A stretch of DNA of 64,000 nt from Symsagittifera roscoffensis (Eukaryota > Xenacoelomorpha > Acoela > Convolutidae): NCBI RefSeq assembly GCF_963678635.1, contig NC_087066.1, forward strand, positions 21,113,996 through 21,177,995. The letters are read 5' to 3'. The position numbers and the translations under genes were made by a program. The notes below the pieces were generated by a model. It was not told where the DNA came from, searched no databases, and saw only the letters and a list, made by a program, of their open reading frames with translations. Position 1 is the stretch's first letter, and every line of letters begins with the position of its first letter. Shown here one piece after another: positions 22,564 to 32,765 of this stretch.

Positions 22564-23722
22564 CAAGTCTGGGTACCCCATACCAGGACACTCTGAACTT
22601 CCCGTGGAGACGGCTGCTGAGATAAAATTGTTGGCGAAAGGTGCTCCGGTTCCGTTTGATTTGCTGGTTCGATCAAACCTGGTGCAGCAACAACCGACTA
22701 GGCTGGATATCAACAACATAGCCCTGCTGAACAAGACGGTGAACGTGGCACCGGATGTCATGCTGAAACTCCGTGACCTCCTTGACAGAGAGGTTGAACG
22801 GCATGACCATGAATGGAGGGAGACTATGCAGAGGCTGACAATCGCCGAAAAAACGGAGAAGAGACCAGTAGCGATTCGGAGTCGGGACGTTGAACTGGAT
22901 TGCTAGTGAATCACTTAGTGAGTTCGATTCCGAAAGATGTCTTTCTGAGGACTTCATATCTGGAGTGTCAACAATCGATCGCTACTCAGACTGCGCAAGA
23001 GGTCAACGTTGAATTAGGATCCAGTGTAACGAGAAGAGTTCAATTCACCGACACGAAGGAGGAGTACGAGCCGAGCTCGGACTGTTCATCCGGAGAAGAA
23101 ACATTGTCCGGGGAGTCATGCGCCTTCAGGATGACTTTTTGGGGAGACAATGTCGAAGCGACCAAGGGACAGAATGTTGTCCGGGGAGTCGACTTTAGAG
23201 CAACCAATGGACAGAATTTTGTTCGGGGAGTGGAGAAACATCACAAACAAATCAGAAGACGCCGATGCAGAATCCATCGGCTGAAGTGATGACTCACAGT
23301 CTCAATTGTCTCAGCCTTGGGAGAACGGGTCAGAAACTACATCCACTTCCGACGTCTCAGAAATCGCGATTCATTCTTTGCTGGTAGAATGGAAAAAGCG
23401 CGGGCTGGATAGAGAAGTGCATCAAGACCAAGACCGAGACCGATATACCTCCGACGAGGAGGGCACAGTAATTGATAATGCCGCAGACGAGCTTGAAATA
23501 ATAGCAGTGTCGAAACGTCCGACTAAGTTACTTCCTCATGCTACTGTCGTCCGTACCAACCTGGAGCCATCAGTGCAAGGGGCAACACCTTTGAAAAAGA
23601 TATGGTGTGTTAATTTGATGGACGATGCCCTTGCACCGGAGATAGTTAGCGGCCACCTAAACGTGATAAAGACATATCTGAAAGCCAGGTACCGACTGTC
23701 GGACCTTTTAAGGGCTCAGTGA
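22564..23722 (+). pseudogene. RNase H-integrase linker with charged reading frames
   Basis: Three consecutive open stretches: 22604-22906, 22900-23289 and 23306-23722. They contain no catalytic motif. The first is Leu/Glu-rich and helical in character (KLRDLLDREVERHDHEW). The second is Ser/Glu-rich and includes a short internal repeat of a roughly 50-bp unit (GACAATG..., GGACAGAATGTTGTCCGGGG at 23171 and GGACAGAATTTTGTTCGGGG at 23210). The third has acidic and basic patches. They occupy the usual position of a linker before the integrase. An unusually long linker is one of the features that makes this element large. Confidence 0.5.
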
Positions 23723-23731
23723 AATGATAGA

Positions 23732-24770
23732 ATGACGAGTAACATAAAGAGATGGATCGAAAACGGAGCACCTGACAAAGATGATTTGGAAAAAAACAGC
23801 TACAAGATCCTGAAGCAATTTAATTCGAAAAGAATGGACTTGTTGTACTTGAAAAAAGACGGTATCGTGGCCTGCAAACGCAAAAAAGAGGACAAAGTCC
23901 TCTACAAATATAATTCGATAGTGCTACCACAGTTGTACAAAACTGAATTGCTCTTTAGTTCACAAGATCAGATAGGCCATAAAGGCTTGGACAAAGTGTA
24001 TAATCGGATACAGAAGCAGTTCGAATGGCCTGGCTTGAAAAAGGCCTGTGAAATGTGGATCTCTGCATGCTTGTCATGTCAACAGGCGAAGGACCCCAGG
24101 AAACTGAGGTTTCCTCTGCAGTCGATTGAGTCATCTGGGTTGAATGAGGTGTTGCAAATCGATCATCAAAAAACATGCATGACAACCTCGGGCTACAATC
24201 AAGTGCTAGTAATGATTGATCATTTCAGCGTCAGCGGAGGAAACGTGAGATCTCTTGATATGTATGGATAGCGAGACACGGCTGCCCCATCACATTCCAA
24301 TCGGACAATGGCAAAGCATTCGTGGGTGATCTCACGAAGGAGTTAATGAAGAGGTCGGAAGGGGCGCAGGCCCACTCAACCAAATGAATGGCCTAGTTGA
24401 AGGGCAGAATCGAACGTATGTGCCCATGTTGAGACTTTATTGCTCACAATACATGGACGACTGAAATAGACATTTGCCGCAAGTGATGGGCGCTTATAAC
24501 AGCACAGAACATTCTACCACGGGAATAAGCCCGCACATAATGTTGACCTGTCACGAGAAAGCACTTCCATTAACTTTTTCTGCTCTGAGTACGAAGCAAA
24601 GAAAAAAGCACCACAAACGTGATGTGATCAGGAGGCAGCAGGAACTTAATGATTTATGCAGAAGGAACACGCAGCAGGCCCAAATTAAACAGAAACGAAG
24701 ATTTGATAAAAGGACTGCGGATGCAAAAGTCTACTCAGTCGGAGATTATTCTGTGTGTTCCAGGAGGTAG
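23732..24770 (+). pseudogene. pol: Ty3-like integrase, broken
   Basis: The zinc-binding domain is readable near 23955-24090: SQDQIGHKGLDKVYNRI, FEWPGLKKACEMW and SACLSCQQAK. It keeps the second His and both Cys, but the first His is a Gln codon (CAA at about 23962). The catalytic core follows with VLQIDHQKT near 24155 (first Asp), QSDNGKAF near 24300 (second Asp) and MAGLVEGQNRT near 24385 (Glu). The C-terminal part is open at 24474-24770 (YNSTEHSTTGISPHIML and QKRRFDKRT). A frameshift at about 24240 and stops near 24385 and 24463 break it. The DDE spacing and IDHQK text place it with Ty3/Gypsy integrases. Confidence 0.8.
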
Positions 24771-25500
24771 TTCCATCAAAAAAGGGAACTAAAAAGTTGC
24801 TAAAAAAAATGGCGCGGTCCATTTCAAATAACTGAAGTGCACCAAGGAGGTCGTTTTTATCGGTTGAGCAGCTCATTACGAGAACATCAAGCCCCACAAT
24901 GCCTCATCTGAGGAATGGTGTATTCCAGCCGACATGCATGGTGAGGACTATTTGATAGTCGATCCTGCCTGCGAGATGAGTGAAAGAGGCGCGCGAGACA
25001 AAAACGACGGGAATGAGGTGGTAGATAATTGCGATCTGTCACTGGACCTGGAGTTAACCGAGCGAGTGGTGGGGGACGACGAAACTCTTCCATATGTCGA
25101 AGAAGACTTGGAATGTCCTGAATCGGATATGGAGTTCGAACCGGAGTCGGAGCAGATGCATGAGGAAGAATTGGCAAATCTGCGAGTGCTCGAGTGGCTC
25201 CATGTTCTACAAGCAGATCCGAAAGAAACAATCTTGAAGATTCAAGATGTTGATCAAAACAGCATCAAGTACATCAGTCACGACAATACTGAGTCCAACT
25301 CGGTCGTTCCAGAGGGTCCTTTACACGTTCCAGAATCCATTCTCGATCTGCTCGATCTCGGGCGATCGACGCAGACTTCGATGGCTATTTTTGTCAGGGG
25401 AGTGGGGGTAGGACTCACCCACGCCGAAAACCTTATGATTAAAAATTTAAAATTGGCAAGGGAAACCGTAGAGCTGGAAACGGAGGGCAAAAAAGCTTAA
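24771..25500 (+). pseudogene. Pol C-terminal tail, acidic
   Basis: First comes a short broken part with GPFQITEVHQGGRFYRL, the GPF/Y module at the end of the integrase. HYENIKPHN then leads into an open frame at 24934-25500 (188 codons). Its start, YLIVDPACEMSERGARDKNDGNEV, looks like a conserved tail; the rest is strongly acidic (EEDLECPESDMEFEPESE) and ends with a helical segment. It follows integrase directly, so I treat it as the end of Pol, not an envelope: there is no signal peptide or membrane segment. Confidence 0.6.
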
Positions 25501-25707
25501 ACAAACTGCTTTTTGGACGAAATTTCGAATCATATTTTGATCTACCAAATCACTACTCAAACAATATTGTTGTCATGGAGAGACCTTAACTAGACTCAGG
25601 ATTTCCTGGTCGAGAGAGGAGTGACCTCTCTCTCTTTAACAGTCTATGATCCTAGTAAAGGAAAACTGCATCCGAGAGAGACTTGTGACTTGTCTTTTAG
25701 ATCGTGA
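25501..25707. other. Short non-coding gap after pol
   Basis: About 200 bp without a protein-like frame, containing GAGAGAGGAGTGACCTCTCTCTCTTT near 25612-25639, an imperfect inverted repeat of GAGAGAGG and CCTCTCTC. This would be the natural place for the end of a normal-sized Ty3 element, but I see no LTR here. Confidence 0.5.
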
Positions 25708-26433
25708 TTGATTGCACGTTTGTTTTATGAATTTGCATTGAACTTGAAGAAAGAAAAGACAAAACCAATTCGAATTGCTCTAGACGAGATATACCAACGC
25801 TTGGTGGATTGCAATTTCGCACTGGAAGACCCGGAGTTGGCGATGTTCGCCGTCGCACTCCTTAATGCAATGGGAAGAGAAGGCCGTGGGGACCGCACCA
25901 CAGAAGTGTTCTTGACGTTAGCCTTCGGTGAGTCCGGGACCGCCGCAAGAGGCCAAAACATACTTTTGAGATGGCAACGAGGGGAAAAGTCTGGTCACGA
26001 ATTAGCTCGTGAACCAGTACTAGGTGAGCAGAGGCATCACCGGCTAGGAGAGATGCCCCTACCTGTTCGGCCTATGCAGCCTCTCATTGGAGCCAAGCAT
26101 TAACCTGATGGGCCGGGTCCATCGCATTCGACGAATTCTCCAACAGCAGCTCCTCCACCGAAGAAAGTCAGGATGAGCGAAATGAAAATCCAGACTTCGG
26201 AGACCTTTGAGACCCTGAATAAGAAGGAGAAGGACTGGCATGAGTTGCGTGCCAAGTTGGAGGAATACAGGGCGATGGCCCGAGAACGGGATGAATGTAC
26301 GAAGAAGAAGTACGATGACTTGCATATAACTTTCAAAGAGGGAACGATAAAGCATCTGAATGAGTTGTATATGGCGAAGGTAGGCCAGATCTCATCGGAA
26401 GTCCTAGCGACAATGAATTCAGATGGGTCTTAG
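25708..26433 (+). pseudogene. Post-pol protein region 1, unassigned
   Basis: A single frame (TTG at 25708) stays open for 131 codons, stops at 26103, and reopens in the same frame to 26433. The first part (LFYEFALNLKKEKTK, then LALNAMGREGRGDR-like text and GESGTAARGQ) is a soluble, helical protein. The second, 26173-26433, is a charged coiled-coil-like stretch (KKEKDWHELRAKLEEYRAMARERDE). The Pro/Ser-rich linker and long coiled coil recall a Gag-like architecture, but there is no zinc knuckle or known capsid motif. I do not recognise the family. Retention of protein-like codon texture across stops suggests it was once coding. Confidence 0.5.
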
Positions 26434-26543
26434 GACGCGTCCTCTAGGACAAAGACACAGGAGCTGTGTATCCCTAGGGATTCCGTGGCTCCTCCGCAGA
26501 CATCGCAATCTGCCTCAATTTATAGGAAAACGATACCTGACCC

Positions 26544-27123
26544 TTGGGATACCTTTATGGCTCCCCAATTCCAATAGTCGTTCAATCAGATAGCCAGAGC
26601 GGTGATGAACAAACCAACAGGACCAGCGGACGGACGCTGGGTAGGGCTGTTCTTTCCCAACGCAGGGATTGCTCTTCAAGCAATTCAGAACGAACGTCAC
26701 GAGTCATCGTGCCAGCTGGTCCGATACGAGGCAAAACTGCCTTGAGATCTCGTGTAGTGGATATCAGAAAGAACCTTGCGGTTCGTAATTTCTTCTTGCA
26801 AGTGGCTGCGGAGCATCCTCGAGCCTGCATGAACGGAATGAGCTGGAACCCGGCCATAAGCCAACAATGGATTCCTTCAGGAAATTGCCATCTGATTGTA
26901 GGAGATGGCGAGGGACCTGAACGAGATCTTTGTGAGTGGTCAGACCACTGTCGTGTCTTTCGGAGGAGCATCTGTGGCCCAAATCATCAAGATGATGGAG
27001 TCTCAGAATGAGGACCTGGTGGAAACCTTGATAGTGATGTTTATCACCGACGATACCTCGAGGGCTCTTGTTACCCAGAGAGCAGGTGAGAACCTCTGGT
27101 GGTCTGCTTGTAGAATGAAGTGA
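26544..27123 (+). pseudogene. Post-pol protein region 2, unassigned
   Basis: Protein-like text continues in shifting frames: 26544-27011 in one frame and 26905-27123 in another (MARDLNEIFVSGQTTVV then SFGGASVAQIIKMMESQ). The second looks the more real: hydrophobic strands alternate with charged turns (VETLIVMFITDD). Several stops and frame changes are present. No motif is known to me. Confidence 0.4.
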
Positions 27124-27140
27124 AAGAGAAAAATATGCCG

Positions 27141-27320
27141 AGGCTTGTGGTGCTGTGCACGATCCCACAGAATCCGGAAGTGGGCACGCCGGTGGCTGAC
27201 TTCTTGAAACGCCGGTGGCTGACTTTATGAAGGCATGTGGTGCTGTGCACGATCTCACATAATCCGGAAGTGGGAACGCCGGTGGCTGACTTTATGAAGC
27301 CGCACACTAACTCGCGGCTG
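27141..27320 (+). repeat. 90-bp tandem repeat inside the post-pol region
   Basis: AGGCTTGTGGTGCTGTGCAC begins at 27141 and recurs (AGGCATGTGG...) at 27231. Both copies continue through AATCCGGAAGTGGG and CGCCGGTGGCTGACTT. The first copy also has CGCCGGTGGCTGACTT twice, 23 bp apart. In the translated frame both copies give 'VVLCTI.NPEVGTPVADF', so a coding segment was duplicated. The period is a multiple of three, but the first copy ends in a stop. Confidence 0.8.
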
Positions 27321-27323
27321 TAA

Positions 27324-27830
27324 TTGTCACCAAGAGTATGCACATTGGGGGAAGACGCTTTCGAACATGCACCAGCGGTGATAAAAGAAATACATGAGTG
27401 TCTGAAAAATTTGTTGAGTGAACGGGAGCTGGCTGGAGGGAAGATGCTCCAATTGATGCAAGACGTGAACACGATGTCGTTGGACAGGTTCCAAGCGGAC
27501 GTGTTGGCCACAAGGGCACAATACGAAAGATCTGACGCAATCTTGGGAGGAATGGGGTGGGATGGACGCCATCTTTCTTGTCCACGTGCTACCCAAGGGC
27601 CTCAAGGAATTCGATTGCAAGTTTCGTCAGAGACATCAGGAATTTGTCAATTGGCTTGGTGTTGGCGCTATACGTGACGTTTGGCCATGAAAAATTTGTG
27701 AAGGGACCCGCGAACCTCTTCACTCAAGCGTTGGTGGACCTGAGGTTGGATGGACTCCTCACCCTAATTACGATGACGTATGGTCAATTGGGTGACTTAT
27801 TCGTGCTCCTGCGTTACCCTGAACAATAAC
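27324..27830 (+). pseudogene. Post-pol protein region 3, unassigned
   Basis: An open frame at 27324-27600 encodes a helical stretch (EHAPAVIKEIHECLKNLL and KMLQLMQDVNTMSLDRFQAD). After a frame change, 27557-27829 reads LSTCYPRASRNSIASF in one frame, with related text in the neighbouring frame near 27570-27660 (FLVHVLPKGLKEFDCKF). It has no known motif and continues the chain of protein-like segments. Confidence 0.4.
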
Positions 27831-27859
27831 AGGGGGCGAGCCGAGAGTATAACTCGCAG

Positions 27860-28354
27860 TTGGAAATCACCTCCTATCAGAAGATGAAAGATTGGAGAAC
27901 GGTCTCGATCCACTATCTCCTGCAGCAGAACGTCACAGTAGAAGACAAGGTCGCAACGGGCATCAGTGAGTGTAAGAAGCATTGTGGCATGCCCCTGCTG
28001 ACTGACCTGGCCGTGATGATGCGGATCGATCTGCTGGCTCTAGTCTTTGGACTAAGGGAGTTCGTCACTGTGGCATATGGACCGGTGATGTCACACGCTT
28101 TTCCTGACGTGCAGGTGAAAGCGTAGAGGAACTCAGTACTGTACGTCAACTTATTCTCAGTGGTGGATTGTTCCGTGCTGAATTGGGTGGAACAGAAAGA
28201 GCTGAGAGGGTTAGCCAGCGACGATAGATTTTTCGGAAGAATAGCGGAGCCGGGATGGATGTTGTTGGACTTCAACTACAATTTCAAATCTTGAATAGGC
28301 GGAGATCACCTTTCTCATGTCCAGTTTAACCCTAAGCTTGTGAATCTGTGACCA
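27860..28354 (+). pseudogene. Post-pol protein region 4, N-terminal part
   Basis: This is in the same reading frame as the next feature and joined to it by only three stops (near 28124, 28292 and 28349). The text includes DWRTVSIHYLLQQNVTVED, a cysteine pair (ECKKHCGMP), a hydrophobic stretch (LLALVFGLREFVTVAYG) and ELRGLASDDRFFGRIAEPGW. Maintenance of one frame over almost 1.5 kb to 29347 is strong evidence for a former long gene. The family is unknown to me. Confidence 0.5.
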
Positions 28355-29347
28355 GTGGTGAAGGATTCAGAAGAGGCGATGTGGGTCCCGGCTCGGCCGG
28401 AAGAATATGCACACGTCAAGGAGAATCAGCAAGTGTCGCTTTTAGGGTCTAGACCATTGCAGGACCAATGTCCCCGATATCCGCCGACAAGGAGGATGCT
28501 GCTGGGAGTCACGTCTCCTGCCATTGCCCCTCGCATCGGAGCGGTTCTTGACGCGGAAGAAAAAATGCGGAAACGGAGTGAAAGGATGGAGCCGCGCTTC
28601 ATCAGCTGTATCGTTGCGGCCATGCACACGTTTGATTTTACTTTGCCTGATGCATGGAGCCGGAAGAAGATTAAAGCGCCACCTTCCAGGAAACCCGGGG
28701 TTTCCGCTGATGTATGGAATAACGTGTACACACCAGCCGATGATTGGTCACGACTGAAGTGGCCAGGAGAAAGGAAAGAAATATTGTTGGAAGTGGCAAG
28801 GGAGTGCAGAGGAAGCATCTACTTGACAGTGGTTGAATTGGTGCCACATGGCGATGATTCGGTAGAATTCCTGGTGAATGATGAACTGTTGTACCATGCA
28901 GGGGATTTGACTGTTCCTGCTCGGCCAGATTCGGGCATGGATATGCGCCAGGGCCCATCGGGACCTGGACTAAAACCAGATGCCAAGGGCGATAATGTGA
29001 TGGACCAGGATGATGATCCCATGGAAGGGAAGGAGGACAAGACGAGTGGATTAGACTTCGGAGCGTTGGAAAGGGACTTGCTGGAGTATCAGTTTAAAGA
29101 AGACGACGACGACGACGGGGAAGTCGTCGACGAGCCCCTATTGTTGATGATGCCATCTTCATTCATGTCCCCCACAAAGGACGCCGCAGTCAGCCTGTCT
29201 CCAGCGGACCCAGTAGGCCTGGCATTGAGTTTCCGGAGCAAGGAGGGACAAAAACTGCTTCACGAGTCACCTAGGAGAAGAAGAATTGAAGACACGATCC
29301 TTCCTAGGCACATTGGCAGAGGAGGATTGGGAGAGATACTAAAGTAA
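28355..29347 (+). CDS. Post-pol protein region 4, 330-codon open frame, unassigned
   Basis: The longest open frame of the post-pol region; the true start is upstream (27860 or earlier). Residues 1-60 carry WVPARPEEYAHVKENQQ and a Cys-Pro-Arg-Tyr-Pro-Pro block. Residues 60-120 include AEEKMRKRSERMEPRF and SCIVAAMHTFDFTLPDAW. Residues 120-180 are Trp-rich (VWNNVYTPADDWSRLKW). The last third is acidic and disordered, with a DDDDDGE run and an Arg-rich RRRRIED near the end. There is no transmembrane segment, signal peptide, protease or polymerase motif. It sits between pol and the putative 3' terminal repeat, so it belongs to the element by position. Confidence 0.5.
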   Translation: MVKDSEEAMWVPARPEEYAHVKENQQVSLLGSRPLQDQCPRYPPTRRMLLGVTSPAIAPRIGAVLDAEEKMRKRSERMEPRFISCIVAAMHTFDFTLPDAWSRKKIKAPPSRKPGVSADVWNNVYTPADDWSRLKWPGERKEILLEVARECRGSIYLTVVELVPHGDDSVEFLVNDELLYHAGDLTVPARPDSGMDMRQGPSGPGLKPDAKGDNVMDQDDDPMEGKEDKTSGLDFGALERDLLEYQFKEDDDDDGEVVDEPLLLMMPSSFMSPTKDAAVSLSPADPVGLALSFRSKEGQKLLHESPRRRRIEDTILPRHIGRGGLGEILK

Positions 29348-30058
29348 ATTGGAGCGCAAGATGGGAGTAGCCTGGAACCGAGTGGCCTTCAAGGAGAGGA
29401 CTTGGGACGTGATACGCAGTCCGAAATGAAGGTGGAGTTGAATCAGCCCATTATGCGCGAATTTCTAGACAAACCGATGAACTCCACATAGTCTGACGTT
29501 CTGACCGAGTCAGTCACGGAAGAGAGTGCCGATGATCATCAGACTACGAAGAGACAACGAATAAAGCGAGCCAAGAAAGGGCTGAAGAGATTGAGAGAAG
29601 CAGAGTAGGGAGTAAAACAGTAAATCAATAGGCAATAAAATCAGAAGCGAACGCGGTAGTGACCTCCCTAGCGAAAGCATATCGCCCGATTGATAATGGA
29701 CAAGGATATTAATCGGCATCGGGCGGGGGAGAAAAAGAAAACTTGATACCACCTATGTTACTAGCAGGCTAGATCTCAACGGCCTCAAAATCCAGGAAGA
29801 ATGCACGAACCTTGGCGGATACGAAGCTTGAAATGGAAGTCATCAGCCTAAAGGCCCTCGCGAAAAAACATGGCACGCATGAAGCTGGAGGGAAAACGGG
29901 GCGTGGTCGAGTACAGTCGGATCGCAGTACGCGACTCAGTCCACATGGGTGATCATGCCAGGGGCTATGTGGAAATGCTCAAGGCGAGGAACTCAGCGAG
30001 AGGGCACCTGATGGCCTGGAACGAAAAGAACGCCATCAAGATTACTTACAGGAATTGA
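29348..30058 (+). pseudogene. Post-pol protein region 5, basic/acidic tail and following frames
   Basis: After the stop at 29347 the frame continues with acidic and polar text and a basic cluster (TTKRQRIKRAKKGLKRLREAE, about 29545-29607) resembling a nuclear-localisation-type segment. From about 29620 to 29860 I see no coherent protein. At 29870-30058 a 62-codon frame (KLEGKRGVVEYSRIAVRD) resumes in another frame. Evidence for coding is weak here. Confidence 0.35.
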
Positions 30059-30061
30059 CGG

Positions 30062-30627
30062 AAAACTCTAATCTGAAACGAAACGAGTATGGCACTGTGA
30101 TGTCCTCGGAGGCAAACGAAATCGGGTTGGAGCAGTTGTTAAAAATTTCATGGAGTGCGGCCCTTCAAAGATATTTCGATGAAACCATGTATGCGCCTGC
30201 GACGGTGGCAGCATACCTGGCTTAGCCATGTACAAGGACCGACTTGCGAGCGCGATTGGCTTGGTGCCTGATGGGAATTAAAAGATCAGAATATGAGGCC
30301 AGTAACGATTCGAAATCGAAGGAGCAGGAGCTGGAACTGATGGAAGCCCTGCGAGTGTTGATTAGTAGAGATGACTCTGCGGTAGCCTGGGCTAAGTGCA
30401 AAGATGCTCTTCCTTTTCTTAGATTCGTGGTGGATCGTATCCCCACTCCTGTATTAGAGGAATGTATAAAAACCATTCGGCAAGGGGGAGTTGAACGTGA
30501 ACGAAGGGCTCTCCTGGAGTTATATCAAAACATGCCGCTGCTGATACCGACCAAGGAATCTAACGATGTAGAGAGCTACCGCAGGCTGGAGGAAGTGAGG
30601 AGATATTCCAACAAGGAGCTGAAGTGA
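30062..30627 (+). pseudogene. Post-pol protein region 6, unassigned
   Basis: One frame runs through a single stop near 30223. Before it the text is NEYGTVMSSEANEIGLEQLL and SWSAALQRYFDETMYAP; after it a 127-codon stretch is Glu/Lys-rich and helical (EQELELMEALRVLISRDDSA, FLRFVVDRIPTPVLEECIKT). It ends at 30627. There is no recognised domain. The alternating short helices could be a structural, capsid-like or adaptor protein; that is speculation. Confidence 0.45.
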
Positions 30628-30821
30628 GTCGCGAATCCATTGAAACAGTCAGAGATCCCAAGGATTATGCAACCTTGGGTAAGGTGAAGTCATTTCAGCT
30701 TACCGGCATACAAGGGATAGCGTACAAGCCCTTTGTGGATGAGGAAGCGAGTGAGGCTTAATTCGTTTATGAACAGGTCATAATTCTTGGTTTCAGGGTC
30801 GAGAGAGTCAAATAAACCGGC

Positions 30822-31160
30822 ATGTTAATGGTGGAACAACCCAAACTGGGAATCATTTTGGCGGAGCGAGTGGTTGAACCCTCGGTTGGCGAGCTTAAGG
30901 GGCAAGTGAGCTTTGAATGTCGTTCATGGGACGGTCCATTGAAGACCAGCATAGTAACCATGCGGGAGCTCACGAAGCCTTCATGGTGCCCACACACGAA
31001 CGCCGGTTTCATCTGGGATATGACGGCAGATGTCGCTTCGGATCTGGATGATGAGGCGAGTCTGCATGATTTGGCCGTGATACACCATCTGTTGGCCCTG
31101 AAAGTAGCAAAAAAGAACGGTAGACCAGCCACGGAATCGTCCAAGGGGTTCTCCAAGTAA
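30822..31160 (+). pseudogene. Post-pol protein region 7, unassigned
   Basis: A 112-codon open frame with beta-strand-like text (LGIILAERVVEPSVGELKGQ and VSFECRSWDGPL), then GFIWDMTADVASDLDDE and a Leu-rich helix (HDLAVIHHLLALKVAKK). No motif is known to me. The next open stretch, in another frame, begins 40 bp downstream. Confidence 0.45.
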
Positions 31161-31200
31161 TTGGTTGAAATAGGGCGCTTGTCTAGCTTCCAGTTGTGGA

Positions 31201-32067
31201 ATGGAGGGACACGTATGTGATACGGGCCCTTGCCTAATTACGCTTAGTCGGCAACATCGCCAACTAGCTAAATTATATGGAAGACTAAGCATGTTGGAAA
31301 AGAGTGAAATGGAATTGGTTGCTGACTGTCATGGAATAACGGAAGTAAACTTGATCACTGCTTTGGGTTTTTGCAGCATGACCAGGTCGATAGAGTCGTT
31401 GGAACGCCTGGAGCGTGCCCATGGGCTGGTTACGTCCTTGAGCGTGTTCCCTGGAGCGTTGCAGACGGAACAGAAATTTGGAGGTTGGCGAGAAGCTCTG
31501 GAAAACGAAATGAATCTGAAGGACAGTGAGGCTTATCATAGACCTACTGGCTCGAAGTATCTGGTGGGTTCGAGCTCCGCACTATACTGTAATAGTAAAT
31601 ACCCTACGCACATGGTGGTGATGGATGCGAGGACGCAGCAGGTGTTGGTCGACCAACTCTTCTCCGTACCAAAATCCGTGAGATTGGCCGGAAGGTCGGA
31701 GAGGTCGTATGACTTACTGACGAAGATTATTCGGGCAGTCCCGAAGAGATCTGAAGGCGAGATGCAGGACGTAGTGGGTGAAAATTTCATGAGCTTGAGT
31801 GAAGGCAATGTGAGTGAGTTCCAGAAGAAGAAGGCGAGCGGAGCATTACCTACTGATTTACCCACCATGGATGAGAAAGACGATGTGCATCGAGGCAGAA
31901 GTGGAACCGTTGCTAGGAGCTTCAGGGTACCGGACACGGAGGAACATTTTAATGACCCATGGGGAGTAAACTTGTCACTTCCTGGCGCAGACGTTGTGAT
32001 ATCCCAAGCGCCAAAACTTGATGTTGGTGTGGGACGTGGAGGAATTGTTCTCCACGGGGTTGCCTGA
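31201..32067 (+). CDS. Post-pol protein region 8, 288-codon open frame, unassigned
   Basis: A clean 288-codon frame beginning with a Met that may or may not be a real start. Residues 1-90 are helical (LSRQHRQLAKLYGRLSMLEK; SIESLERLERAHGLV). Residues 110-175 look like a compact alpha/beta fold (SKYLVGSSSALYCNSKYPTH, MVVMDARTQQVLVDQLF). The last third is polar and acidic, ending VVISQAPKLDVGVGRGG. It has no signal peptide or membrane segment, which argues against an envelope protein. I cannot place it in any family. Confidence 0.5.
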   Translation: MEGHVCDTGPCLITLSRQHRQLAKLYGRLSMLEKSEMELVADCHGITEVNLITALGFCSMTRSIESLERLERAHGLVTSLSVFPGALQTEQKFGGWREALENEMNLKDSEAYHRPTGSKYLVGSSSALYCNSKYPTHMVVMDARTQQVLVDQLFSVPKSVRLAGRSERSYDLLTKIIRAVPKRSEGEMQDVVGENFMSLSEGNVSEFQKKKASGALPTDLPTMDEKDDVHRGRSGTVARSFRVPDTEEHFNDPWGVNLSLPGADVVISQAPKLDVGVGRGGIVLHGVA

Positions 32068-32161
32068 CCAAAACCAGCCGGTGTCAGTTGTGGTAGTTAG
32101 TGCCATGCTGGCGGTGAGATAGTTAGAAGCCAACGCGGGCACGAACGAGCAGGAAACGACG

Positions 32162-32713
32162 GTGCCGACGCCTGAGCAACTGAGTAGCGTGAAATTCAAC
32201 CACAGTTTGGATCTTTTCAGAGCCACCTGCAAGGTTCTGAGGATACCCAAAGCCATTGAAGGAATATGGGCGAGGCAGATATTGATGCCTCGGTTCCGTG
32301 CGCTTATGACGTCATGGATGTATGAACGCGCGAAGCATCATATGTCCAGAAACACGGAAGCCTATCAACCCTTCCAAATAGATTTAGGACCGGGATCCCA
32401 TAAGAGAGTATTTCTGACGCACAGGAATGCCGCCACAACTGCGGTGGAGCGAGTCGCTGGAACGTTTTGCGTAACTGAGCAAGAGAAGAAAGAAGTCTTA
32501 CAAGCTGACCTAGAACGAAATGAGACCCTGTGCCTGAACAAAAGCTTTTGCAGGAACCGGGAGCAAAAGGTGAACGTTGATTTACTGCCTTGTTGCAAAC
32601 CGAGGTTGCTGGAGCAGGAAAGTTGGGGCACGGCCCACAACTCTGTTGACATGTTGCAGAAAGTCCTGGAGGATAGTGAAGCAGTAGAGCAGCAGCAAGA
32701 GACAATGGAGTGA
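32162..32713 (+). pseudogene. Post-pol protein region 9, last frame before the 3' end
   Basis: A 183-codon open frame. Its start has no good Met and the text flows from the preceding region after a frame change. SSVKFNHSLDLFRATCKVLR and RQILMPRFRALMTSWMYERA look helical. A run of Cys residues (FCVTEQ, LCLNKSFCRN, LLPCCKP) could coordinate metal but follows no standard spacing. It ends in a Gln/Glu-rich tail (EQQQETME) and a TGA at 32711, 18 bp before a purine-rich tract. Confidence 0.45.
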
Positions 32714-32731
32714 GGAATGAAGACGAGACGC

Positions 32732-32753
32732 GAGATAGAGGAGAGATAAAAAA
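32732..32753 (+). other. Purine-rich tract, candidate polypurine tract
   Basis: GAGATAGAGGAGAGATAAAA lies just after the last post-pol stop and just before a TG that could begin an LTR. Polypurine tracts prime plus-strand synthesis immediately upstream of the 3' LTR. Two T residues interrupt it, and the preceding GAATGAAGACGAGA is also purine-rich. Confidence 0.4.
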
Positions 32754-32765
32754 CTTAATTATCGT

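Noticed and set aside
25501-25707. 3' LTR directly after pol
   Set aside because: No second copy of this sequence in the window and no TG...CA bounded segment with a purine tract before it.
28426-28818. Minus-strand 130-codon frame
   Set aside because: Antisense of the 330-codon post-pol frame; no independent motif.
28355-32713. Envelope gene of a retrovirus-like element
   Set aside because: No signal peptide, transmembrane segment, furin-like site or fusion-peptide-like stretch in any of the segments.
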